Source: Novosphingobium sp. ERN07
GTDB lineage: Bacteria > Pseudomonadota > Alphaproteobacteria > Sphingomonadales > Sphingomonadaceae
Assembly: GCF_012641335.1 (NCBI RefSeq)
Contig: NZ_JABAID010000006.1
Location: forward strand, 172,994-236,993
DNA: 64,000 bases
Direction: 5' to 3'
Part shown: positions 55,013-63,222 of the stretch, piece after piece
Numbering within the stretch: the first letter of the stretch is position 1
Layout: every line of letters starts with the position of its first letter
The notes under the pieces: generated by a model
Told to the model about the DNA's origin: nothing
Database searches by the model: none
Seen by the model: only the letters and a program-made list of their open reading frames with translations
Made by a program: the position numbers and the translations under genes

Positions 55013-55737
55013 GCAGCGTTGCTTTGCGTGTCGTTTGCGTCAGGCAGGGAGCCAAGCCGGATGGGGGCCGACAGCAGGGCTATCCGTTTCGCGATGCCCG
55101 TAATGTCGGCAAGCGCGGCGCTCGCGGGAGAGTGGCGTGAAAGCGGCTGCATCATTGCGCCGGCTTCGGCCACGGCTTCGTCTGCGTGGATCGTGGTCAG
55201 CAGCCGCTCGCCCAGCAGTTCGCGCACGAAGCTGGCGGCATGGCGGCCAAGCCTGCGGGTATCGTCGCAACGATTGAGGATGAAAAATGTGTTGGCCGGC
55301 AGCGTCGCGAGCGCAGCAGGCAAGCCGTAGAGGCACTCGGCGGTCGGCGCGAGCACGCAAAGTTCGATATCGGCAAAGGGACGCAATTGTTCAGCAGCGC
55401 CTGCTGCGGCACCCGAGAGGTCTGCAATGTGGATCACTTCGCCCGCAAAGCTGAAATCGCCGCAAGCAAGGCCTTCACCGAGATCCTTGCTGGCCGATTG
55501 CGCTGCGGCATCCAGCAACCTGACCCCGTGAATCGGACCTGCCGCAGCGGCAGGGGCATCGAAGCCCGGCAATGGCTGATGGGAATCAAGGCCGAAATGA
55601 AGGCCCAGTGTGCTGCTTTGCGACAGGTCGAGGATTACCGCCGATTGCCCGCCGCTCGCGATCGTCATGGCCAGATTGGCCACAAGGCTGGTCACGCCAA
55701 CGCCGCCGCGCAGGCCGGAAAGGAGAACGAGTGCCAT
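55009..55737 (-). CDS. bcsQ: Cellulose synthesis MinD-like protein BcsQ
   Basis: 242 residues, SIMIBI-class fold. The Walker A area reads GLRGGVGVTS, lacking the usual signature lysines, but E. coli BcsQ has a similar RGGVGTT, so this is probably normal for the family. ILDLSQSSTLGLHFG and FFILNRCDDTRR are other family elements. BcsQ positions the synthase complex at the membrane. Its ATG overlaps the bcsR/P-like stop by one base and its stop overlaps bcsAB by four. Confidence 0.85.
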   Translation of the reverse strand: MALVLLSGLRGGVGVTSLVANLAMTIASGGQSAVILDLSQSSTLGLHFGLDSHQPLPGFDAPAAAAGPIHGVRLLDAAAQSASKDLGEGLACGDFSFAGEVIHIADLSGAAAGAAEQLRPFADIELCVLAPTAECLYGLPAALATLPANTFFILNRCDDTRRLGRHAASFVRELLGERLLTTIHADEAVAEAGAMMQPLSRHSPASAALADITGIAKRIALLSAPIRLGSLPDANDTQSNAA

Positions 55738-56054
55738 CAGATGGTCCCCTTCTGTGCTGCTGCAGAGATCTGGGCGAGCAGGCTGCGGACGTCTCCTCCC
55801 GGTTTTTGTTTGGGTGCGGCCTCGTCTCCGCCATATTTGCGCGAGAGAACCGAACCGATAGGGGCCATTTCGGGCGAGGATTGTGCGGTCGCAGGGGCCA
55901 AGCTGTGCGCTGCGCTTTCGAAAACGCGCGGATCACGGATCACCGCTTCGAAAACGGGCCAGGTTTCCAGTTCGGAAAAACGGTCGGCAAATTCCTTGTA
56001 CTTGAACTGGCTTCGCCCCAGCCTGCCCAGCAACGTCTTTACGTCGGACCGCAT
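55737..56054 (-). CDS. BcsR/BcsP-like cellulose biosynthesis protein
   Basis: 105 residues, soluble. The N-terminus MRSDVKTLLGRLGRSQFKYK followed by EFADRF and ETWPVFEAV fits the short BcsR/BcsP domain (SDV..L...G....Y.E...... WP). A low-complexity Pro/Ala region and a conserved-looking tail GGDVRSLLAQI follow. It is the first gene of the operon, where bcsR or bcsP commonly sits. ATG 56054 has GAGGG 9 nt upstream; longer starts up to 56198 are possible but lack family similarity. Assignment is moderate. Confidence 0.65.
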   Translation of the reverse strand: MRSDVKTLLGRLGRSQFKYKEFADRFSELETWPVFEAVIRDPRVFESAAHSLAPATAQSSPEMAPIGSVLSRKYGGDEAAPKQKPGGDVRSLLAQISAAAQKGTI

Positions 56055-56414
56055 TCTACTGCCCTCAACTTCCGGGGCGCAGCGCATCTCCAATCGGTTC
56101 ATTTTCGATGGATTAGCGGCTATGCCCTTAGTAGATTTACGTAATTCCTCGCAGACAATGGTAAACGCGGAGATAATTACAGAAAATTTATCGTTCAAAA
56201 TCAGAGGCGGGGTGCGGCTCGTGCGGGAAATTATGCGGCTTGCAGCGGCACCAGATCACAATGCCGCGCTTGAATGCGGACTGTTCCAACTATGTTTGTG
56301 GATTTTTCTGCCGAACGAAAAAATTCCCCGGCTAACCGGTTGACCATGCGCCACAGCGCGGTTAGGAGCGCGGCCTACCGACGGACCAGCCCAACACGGC
56401 AACGGTCTGGATGT
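56055..56414. other. Upstream region of the cellulose operon
   Basis: 360 bp without a convincing gene, more AT-rich in 56110-56200 than the surroundings, so it probably contains the bcs promoter on the minus strand. No clear -35/-10 pair or operator is recognised. The segment 56300-56414 precedes the tRNA gene and should hold its promoter. Confidence 0.4.
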
Positions 56415-56491
56415 GGCGGAGTAGCTCAGCTGGTTAGAGCAGCGGAATCATAATCCGCGTGTCGGGGGTTCGAGTCCCTCCTCCGCTACCA
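56415..56491 (+). tRNA. tRNA-Met (CAT), elongator
   Basis: 77-nt cloverleaf with D-loop AGCTCAGCTGGTTAGAGC, anticodon stem GCGGA/TCCGC with loop ATCATAA and anticodon CAT at 56449-56451, T-arm GGGGG-TTCGAGT-CCCTC, encoded CCA. The sequence resembles elongator tRNA-Met of alphaproteobacteria rather than initiator or the lysidine-modified tRNA-Ile. Confidence 0.93.
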
Positions 56492-56729
56492 TCTAAATCG
56501 TTGAAAATTAAATGTATTTAGGTGGGTTGCCGTTTGGTCGTTCCAATTGACGTGTTGCGCCTTGTTGCGTTGATTTCCGGGCTTTTCTGTTCATTCCGCT
56601 GGGTTCCCGGCAACTCCGTGCAACATGGTTGCGACACGGAATCAGGCGTGTTGACAGCGCCTATTGGCAGCGGTGGTTTCGCCAGTATGCCTTCCATTTC
56701 GCTGCCCAGCCGCCTCTGACCATTGCGCA
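56492..56729. other. Gap between tRNA-Met and pseudogene
   Basis: 238 bp. No gene is supported; a minus-strand frame of 81 codons (56518-56763) has no recognisable similarity. Position just past the 3' end of a tRNA is typical of the edge of integrated elements, but no integrase remnant or repeated tRNA end was found. Confidence 0.4.
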
Positions 56730-58952
56730 CTATAGATCGCCGCCGATGGGGGATTTGCACCAAGCTGCGGTGCGGTTGCCTTTAGCATTGCCGTCCGAGA
56801 GGCCGCGCATGGTCGGGCCTGTAACCTTCACATGGCCTTCAGGGCTTTTACCGTTGGGTTTGGCACCATCGGCCAACACCTGCTGCAGGCGGATGGTGTA
56901 GTTCTTCAGCCCCTGCGCTTCGACATGGAACCGGGCTATCTGCGAACGGACCAGTGCACTATCGAGCGCTGTGCCTTGGCTCCTGCGTGCTGCACGTGCG
57001 CGCTGGATGAGCGTTCTGGCCGAGGTGCTCGAAACGCGTTTTTCGCCTTCGCCGATGCCGCTGGTTGTGGTTCGTTCTGCAGCTAGCACCGACATGGCGA
57101 CGGCCCAGCCCTTGCCGACATCGTCCAGTCGGTAGCTGCATGGAACCACTGCGTCGACGATAAAGGTTTCGCAGAACCCGGTTTCGCCATTGATCTGCCG
57201 AATGGGGCGGGTGGTGATTCCGTCCCGGTGCATGTCGATGATGAAGAAGCTGAGCCCCGCATGCTTCGTGGAAACAGGGTCGGTCCGTGCCAGCAGGATG
57301 CCGAAATTGGCCAGGTGGCCGCCGCTGGTCCAGACCTTCTGACCGTTGATAATCCAGTTGTCGCTCTGGCGAACCGCGCGCGTGCGAACCGCTGCAAGGT
57401 CCGATCCGGCATTGGGTTCGGAGAACAGCTGGCACCAGTAGACGTCGCCGCGATAGGTCGCCGCCTCCCAGTGCTGCCTTTGCTCTGGAGTTCCGTGACG
57501 TCCTATCGCTGCCATGGCCTGCGCATAGCCGATGCCGCCAAGCGGCATTGTGAGGCCTGCCCGAGACTCTTCCTGCGCAAGTATCTGCTGCTGTCGCTTT
57601 GTCCCGCCGGCTCCGCCCATTTCGACCGGTCGTGCAATGGCTGCATAGCCTGCCGCATGCTTGGTCTGTGCCCAGCGTTTGGCAAGATTGGCGGCCTCGG
57701 GCGTCTCCCAATGTGCAGGCAGCGGCTGAAAGCCGAGTTTCTGCTCGGCCAGCCAGGCTTGGACGGCAGCCCGATAGGCGGCATCTTCATCACAGTCCGG
57801 ACGACTGGAGAGGCGTGCTCCCGAAACGGCGCCAGGCTCTGAGGTGTTTTCCAACGCCGTGATGAGGCGCTTAGACCAGAATTCCCGTGATCCGAGGTTG
57901 AGCGCCAACAGTCGTGCGCGGCGATAATGGAAATGGCAATCGGATTCCCATGTGAAGCCGATACCGCCGTGGAATTGCAGGTTGTTGCGGGCCATGCCTT
58001 CATACGCATTGATCGCAGCAATCCGCGCGGTTGCCGCAGCGGCCGGTAAATCTGCACGATCCTGATCGAGCGCTTCGGCTGCGTGAAGTGCGTTGCAACC
58101 CGCCAGCTCGATCGCCGCCAGATTGTCGGCAAGCCGGTGCTTGATCGCCTGATAGGACGTGAGGGGGCGTGCAAATATGGTGCGCGCCAATGTGTAATCG
58201 CGGACCATAGTCAGTGCGGTTTCCGCGCCGCCCACCTGTTCGAAGGCTTCGAGCACCGCAAATCGATCGAGAAGCTGATCAAGCATCGCCGTGGCATCAA
58301 CCGGGCCCAGTCATTCAGCCTTGGCATTGTCGAACTGGATCTCGCTGTACTGGCGAAGCTGGTCAATGGCCGAAAGCCCCGGATGCGGACGTCCGGCTGA
58401 TGCAGGTCCACCAGCGCCAGCACCGGCGCACCCTCTTCGCGTGCCACGACGATGCATAAGCCAGCCCAGCCCGCATCGGCAACGGCGGTCTTGAAGCCGG
58501 TCAGCCTGCCCGCGCTGAACGTGGTGCTGACAAAAGCTGCATCAAGGGCTTCGTTTCCTTCTGCCTAGGCAAAAGTGCCTATGGATTTTTCCTGTGGCAA
58601 TCAGGGGCAGCCAGCGCATCTTCTGGTCTGGCGCGCCAGCCAGCGCGAGGGTCTGGGCGGCCTGGCACACAGAGGAGAAGAATGGCACCGGCGCCACTGC
58701 GCGGCCGATTTCTTGGGAGACGATGCCCAATTCCAAAGCTCCCAGGCCGACGCCACCGAATTCCTCTGCAATGGCCGTGCCCAGTACGCCGAACTCGGAC
58801 AGCGCCCTCCAGACATTGTGATCGAGGGGCTGGTTCTTCTCGATAGACTGTCGAAGCACGTCGGATGAACTCAGGTCTGTCAGAAGCTGTCTCAACTCCT
58901 GCTGCAGAATCCTCTGCTCCTCGTTGAGATGTAGCGCAATTCTCTAGTTCAT
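56730..58952 (-). pseudogene. Two-domain acyl-CoA dehydrogenase, broken by stops and frameshifts
   Basis: Fragments in two frames add up to a roughly 740-residue double acyl-CoA dehydrogenase. The first domain has EEFGGVGLGALELGIVSQEIGR and ARNNLQFHGGIGFTWESDCH. The second has AQEESRAGLTMPLGGIGYA, SEPNAGSDLAAVRTRAV and WIINGQKVWTSGGH. Lesions read on the minus strand: TAG as third codon after ATG 58952 (58944-58946); an extra base in an A-run at 58586-58590; TAG at 58565-58567; loss of a base near 58376-58382 that restores the frame; TGA at 58311-58313. The last 518 residues are open. The size recalls FadE34-type fused dehydrogenases of steroid side-chain breakdown, but substrate is a guess. 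The product cannot be made intact. Confidence 0.88.
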
Positions 58953-59255
58953 CCTGTCCAATTTCGATCCGAGGCAAGGGCTGCGGATGGCAGCGCAGGC
59001 GTCGCCGGGGGTTCTGACAACCACTATTATCGTTTATATGATTTTGAGATTAAAAGGTAGTCAAGAGCTATCAGATGGCAGCTGGGCCGAGCTTGCTGCG
59101 CTGCCCGATGCCAACAGCGGCGCAAACGCGGCAGAGCGGCAAAATCTTCAAAGCCGTATTAATTATATTGACGATTAAGATGTTTCGCCATAGGCAGGAT
59201 GCGGCAAGGACGTCCGGGAATAGCGGGCGCCGCAGATTAGAGGGAGGATGTCTAA
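58953..59255. other. AT-richer intergenic region before TonB receptor
   Basis: 303 bp separating the broken dehydrogenase from the receptor. The part 59020-59080 and 59150-59190 is distinctly AT-rich and probably holds promoters in both directions. A ribosome site GGGAGGA precedes the receptor ATG. No gene or known operator is recognised. Confidence 0.45.
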
Positions 59256-61649
59256 ATGAAAACGGTGCTACGTTCGACACTTCTGGCCGCAACCCTGCTC
59301 GCGGGCATTCAAGCGTCTCCAGTGTCGGCTCAGGAAGCTCAGGGCGACCAGGCAGATGATCAAACGGGCGGAGGTATCCAGGATATCGTTGTTACGGCCC
59401 GCCGGGTGTCAGAGAGCCTGCAATCGACGCCGGTGGCTGTAACTGCTGTCGATGGCAACGCCCTCACGAACAATCAGGTGCGTACCGTTGATCAGCTTCA
59501 AGCGATTGCGCCGGGGCTTGTTGTCCAGCCTGCAACTGCACAGCCTGGCTCGGCATCATTTTCATTGCGCGGCCAGAGCTCGCCTGATGGCCTGATTGCT
59601 ATCGATCAGTCGGTCGGTGCCTATGTCGATGGCGTATATGTCGCGCGTTCTTCTGGCGGATTGTTCAATTTTCTGGATGTTGAGCGCGTCGAGGTGTTGC
59701 GGGGACCGCAGGGAACGCTGTTCGGTCGCAACACCACCGGTGGCGCCATCAACGTCGTCAACCGGAAGCCTACCGATAAATTTGAAGGTATGGTCTCTGC
59801 GGGTATCGGCAATTACGAAGCGCGGGACTTGTCTGCAGTCATCAACGTGCCGATCGCGGCGGGACTCGCCGCGCGCGTAGCCTATTCGCATAACGAACAT
59901 GAAGGCTATGGTGTCAATGTGCCGTTCAACCAGCGTGTCGGCGGCGACAATACCGAATTTGTCCGTGGAACGATTGCCTTTGACGATGGCGGCGCATTTC
60001 GTGCGGCATTGCAGGCTGACTATACGGATCGTCGCACGGGTGGCGAACTGGTTGGCCTGAAGAGCTTTACGCCCACCGCATTGAACGGCTTGCTGGTCGG
60101 CTTGTGTTCGGGGCCGACTGCCTTGGCCGCCTGTCCTGTAAAAGGACCTGCGGGTGACACGCTTGCCAACTATGCCTGGGAAGGCAATGTCAGGGGGACA
60201 GGCGGCTTCTGGCGCGTCTTCAACAGCATGCCCGGAATCTATGGCGACGCGGAAACATGGGGTGCCAGCGGTACCTTTGAATATGACTTTTCCGAAGCAT
60301 TCAATGTCAAGTCGATCACCGCATGGCGCGGCATCGATACCGGATCGCTGTCCGACAACGACGGAACGCCTTACCTGTTTACAGGCGGCCTAGTCAGGGC
60401 GGACGGCAACTTCATTCATCAGCGCCAGTTCAGCCAGGAGCTGCAATTCTCAGGTTCGCTGCTGGATGGAAATCTGGACTATATCTTGGGTGCGTTCTAT
60501 TTCGTGGAGAACGGCACTGACCGTTCGAAGAGCTACGCGCTCTTCCCGCTGAGCCCTTCGCTGGGTTATGTAGATGCAACGGTTAGAAACGAAAGTCAGG
60601 CTGGGTTCGGTCAGCTGACCTACAGCATAACGCCGACGTTGCGGTTCACTGGTGGCCTGCGCTACACCAAGGACATCCGATCGATAGTCCGACGGAACCG
60701 CGCTGAGACCCCAGGCGGAAGTGGCAACTTTACATGTTCGATGGACGCCACGACGCTTGATACGCCGGGCGTATGTGCCTCCACCAACCGCAGAACATAT
60801 GATTACTGGTCGTATACCGCCGGGCTTGATTGGCAGGCATCGGACGACATTTTCCTTTACATCAAGACCAGCAAGGCCAATCGTGCCGGCGGATTCAATA
60901 CGCGAGCGATTACCGGCGGAAGCTCAGTCACCTTCGATCCGGAGACCGTCACTGACTATGAAATCGGCGGCAAGTTCGACTTTTTGGACCGGACCGTTCG
61001 ACTCAACCTCGCTGCCTTTTACAGCGACTATCAGAATATCCAGCGCAACGTGCCTGTTGTGGCGCCGAACGGCACCCTGACTTCGGGCAACCAGAACATC
61101 GCAAAGGGCCGTATCAAGGGATTCGAGGCCGAGTTGGTCGTTGCTCCCACGCAAGGGCTGCGATTGAGCGGTGCTCTGACGCTGCTCGATCCAGAATACA
61201 CCAGTTTCAACATTCCGGTGACCCGCAATGGCGCGATCGTGAGTGTTGATGTCAGGGACACGCCATACACCTACACGCCCAAGACGTCGTTCACGCTGGC
61301 GGCGGATTACGAAGTTCCGGTCGGCCCCGGTAAACTGGCGCTGCACACCGACTATTCCTATCGCAGTGAGACCTTCGGCGTTGGGCCGCTGATTGGGCAG
61401 GGGCTGTTCGGAGACACCAATCGCACCTCGAACCGCATCCCCAGCTTTGGGGTGCTCAACGCGCGGATTGCCTACAGGTTGGACGAGCCCGATCTTGAGG
61501 TGGCGCTGTTTGCCCGCAATCTGGGCCAGACGCGCTATTATCAGCGCATTCTGGCGCTGGAGGATACGCCGTTGGGCACGAGTTCCTATCTTCCTGGCAA
61601 CCCTAGGACCTATGGTGTTTCTTTGACCTACAAATTCGGGGGCTATTGA
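59256..61649 (+). CDS. TonB-dependent receptor of the sphingomonad catabolic type
   Basis: 797 residues, intact. Signal peptide MKTVLRSTLLAATLLAGIQA, TonB box DIVVTARR, plug with VERVEVLRGPQGTLFGRNTTGG followed by GAINVVNRKP, barrel ending VSLTYKFGGY. This plug type (RNTTGGAIN) is the large group seen near hydrophobic-compound catabolic genes in sphingomonads, not the siderophore group of the other receptors in this window. Neighbours (acyl-CoA dehydrogenase, P450, phosphotransferase) suggest uptake of a hydrophobic or steroid-like substrate; that is inference. Confidence 0.9.
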   Translation: MKTVLRSTLLAATLLAGIQASPVSAQEAQGDQADDQTGGGIQDIVVTARRVSESLQSTPVAVTAVDGNALTNNQVRTVDQLQAIAPGLVVQPATAQPGSASFSLRGQSSPDGLIAIDQSVGAYVDGVYVARSSGGLFNFLDVERVEVLRGPQGTLFGRNTTGGAINVVNRKPTDKFEGMVSAGIGNYEARDLSAVINVPIAAGLAARVAYSHNEHEGYGVNVPFNQRVGGDNTEFVRGTIAFDDGGAFRAALQADYTDRRTGGELVGLKSFTPTALNGLLVGLCSGPTALAACPVKGPAGDTLANYAWEGNVRGTGGFWRVFNSMPGIYGDAETWGASGTFEYDFSEAFNVKSITAWRGIDTGSLSDNDGTPYLFTGGLVRADGNFIHQRQFSQELQFSGSLLDGNLDYILGAFYFVENGTDRSKSYALFPLSPSLGYVDATVRNESQAGFGQLTYSITPTLRFTGGLRYTKDIRSIVRRNRAETPGGSGNFTCSMDATTLDTPGVCASTNRRTYDYWSYTAGLDWQASDDIFLYIKTSKANRAGGFNTRAITGGSSVTFDPETVTDYEIGGKFDFLDRTVRLNLAAFYSDYQNIQRNVPVVAPNGTLTSGNQNIAKGRIKGFEAELVVAPTQGLRLSGALTLLDPEYTSFNIPVTRNGAIVSVDVRDTPYTYTPKTSFTLAADYEVPVGPGKLALHTDYSYRSETFGVGPLIGQGLFGDTNRTSNRIPSFGVLNARIAYRLDEPDLEVALFARNLGQTRYYQRILALEDTPLGTSSYLPGNPRTYGVSLTYKFGGY

Positions 61650-61726
61650 GTTCGAACCTTGCCGAGGAGCAAGTCAGCTTTTGCGGATCATGCGATCGAT
61701 GCCGCCGAAAACCGGAGTTTTGAAAG

Positions 61727-62821
61727 ATGCCCGATGGTGGATGCGATACTGTGACAAGGCCTGTAGTAGCTGGCTTGCCCAAGGACACGGCGTCAATTAC
61801 AGCCGCTTGGCTCACAAAAGTGTTGCAGCAAGACTATCCCGGAACCGTGGTGACGTCGCTCTACCTCGGTACGATCATTCCGGGCACCGCGACCAAGGTG
61901 CGATTGCTGCTGTCCTACAACGAAGCAGGTCATGCCCATTGCCTGCCACCGACAATGTGGTTGAAGGGGGGCTTCATTCGCCATGATTTCACCTTCGACG
62001 AGTCGTTCGTCTGGGAGGCCAAGTTCTTCAAGAACTGGGCTCCCTCGGTCGAGATCAATATTCCCAAGGCTTTCTGGGCAGACTGGGACGAGGGTGAGCA
62101 AGGATTGGTGCTGCTCGAGGATCTCGCGGCGCGCAACGTCAGTTTCGGGCTGGCGACCAAGCCAATGACGCTCGACCAGCAGGCTGGTGCACTAGATATT
62201 CTTGCTTGCCTCCACGCCCGGTGGTGGAACTCGGCTCAATTGGCCCCTCTGCGCAGTTTTTCGAATGTCTGGGACGCAGCGGACCGGGTGGTAATGATGA
62301 TGCTCGAAAAAGACTATTTCGATCGTTGCATGGCCATGGATCGCTGCAAGGAAATCACGGGCCCGTATCGCGATCGTGAACGGGTGGAGGCCGGTTTGCG
62401 AATGCAATGGAAGCGGTCGCTCGAGATCGCGCAGTGCTTCAGTCATGGTGATCCGCATCTGGGCAACATGTATTTCGAGACCGATGGAACGCCGGGCTTT
62501 CTGGATTGGCAGGGCTGGCAATCCGGGCCGTACATGCACGATGTCGCCTATTCCATTATTGGCGGGCTCGATGTTGCCGAGCGGCGCCTGCATGAGCGCG
62601 ACCTGCTGGAGCATTATCGCCAGCGGCTCGTTGCCAATGGCGTCAAGGATGCACCGCCGGCAGATGAGGTCTGGGAAGCTTACCGCCGCCACGCAATGCA
62701 TGGCTTCATGTGGGCCTTCACACCTACCGAAATGCAGCCCGAAGAAGTCTGCGTAGCAGAGGGCCACAGATTTGGAGTCGCGGTGCGCGATCTTGATACA
62801 TTTGGTGCTTTGGGCGTCTGA
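61727..62821 (+). CDS. APH/ecdysteroid-kinase-like phosphotransferase
   Basis: 364 residues. The kinase catalytic loop is FSHGDPHLGNMYF and the metal-binding Asp is in GFLDWQGWQSGPYMHDVAY. The N-lobe has VWEAKFFKNWAP and LVLLEDLAARNVSFG. This pattern belongs to the aminoglycoside-phosphotransferase-like superfamily, nearest to the ecdysteroid-kinase-like group often found in catabolic clusters. Its substrate is unknown; antibiotic resistance is unlikely. It follows the receptor by 77 nt, so may be co-transcribed. Confidence 0.85.
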   Translation: MPDGGCDTVTRPVVAGLPKDTASITAAWLTKVLQQDYPGTVVTSLYLGTIIPGTATKVRLLLSYNEAGHAHCLPPTMWLKGGFIRHDFTFDESFVWEAKFFKNWAPSVEINIPKAFWADWDEGEQGLVLLEDLAARNVSFGLATKPMTLDQQAGALDILACLHARWWNSAQLAPLRSFSNVWDAADRVVMMMLEKDYFDRCMAMDRCKEITGPYRDRERVEAGLRMQWKRSLEIAQCFSHGDPHLGNMYFETDGTPGFLDWQGWQSGPYMHDVAYSIIGGLDVAERRLHERDLLEHYRQRLVANGVKDAPPADEVWEAYRRHAMHGFMWAFTPTEMQPEEVCVAEGHRFGVAVRDLDTFGALGV

Positions 62822-62845
62822 TGGGCATAGCAGCGCCTAGATCTG

Positions 62846-62885
62846 GGGCAGGCCTACACAAGGGGGGCGGCCTGCCCTTATTTAC
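62846..62885 (+). terminator. Probable terminator after phosphotransferase
   Basis: GGGCAGGCC (62846-62854) pairs with GGCCTGCCC (62869-62877) across a 14-nt loop, then TTATTTACG. It lies 25 nt past the stop. Confidence 0.7.
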
Positions 62886-63169
62886 GTTAAAATGCGCACG
62901 CCTGCTAGCCGACGGTCCGACCCACACACGACGAAGCAGAAGGACGAATCGCGCTTTCGATCCAGGCAAGGGAACACGGTCCAAGGACCCGGCGGGGTGC
63001 CTTGCTGGCGGTGATCAGTGCTACCCTCGGGCCGAATGCTTGATGTTTGCACAATGCGGCTATCCCCGCTGCCATGCATCGACGATCGGGGTTTCGCTTT
63101 CTCCACTGCACAGAATGCCCCGGCCCCATCTGGCCCCAGCCGTTCATTCCGCCCGCAATCTTCATCCTT

Positions 63170-63199
63170 TTGACAGAATGACGAATAATGTCATAATGT
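63170..63199 (+). promoter_or_regulatory. Promoter with overlapping inverted repeat upstream of P450
   Basis: TTGACA (63170-63175), 16-nt spacer, CATAAT (63192-63197) resembles a vegetative promoter. Inside it, ATGAC-N7-GTCAT (63178-63194) is a perfect 5-bp inverted repeat where a repressor could bind. The P450 start codon is 25 nt downstream, with AGAGG as ribosome site. Confidence 0.55.
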
Positions 63200-63222
63200 A
63201 AAAAGGATGAAGAGGATTGGTC

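Larger units (their letters stand above)
62822..63222. other. Intergenic region between phosphotransferase and P450
   Basis: 401 bp. It holds the terminator at 62846 and the promoter at 63170 listed separately. The middle part (about 62900-63150) shows nothing recognisable in any frame; it may be decayed sequence. Confidence 0.45.

Noticed and set aside
55009..55737. BcsQ inactivated by loss of Walker A lysine
   Set aside because: Known BcsQ proteins also lack the standard lysines in this loop (RGGVGTT in E. coli), so it is family-typical and not evidence of damage.
56415..56491. tRNA-Ile2 with lysidine-modified CAT anticodon
   Set aside because: The stems and the ATCATAA loop match elongator tRNA-Met; tRNA-Ile2 normally has a different acceptor and anticodon stem.
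56518..56763. 81-codon minus-strand frame after tRNA-Met as an integrase remnant
   Set aside because: No tyrosine-recombinase motif (R, HxxR, Y) can be seen in it; only the location suggests it.
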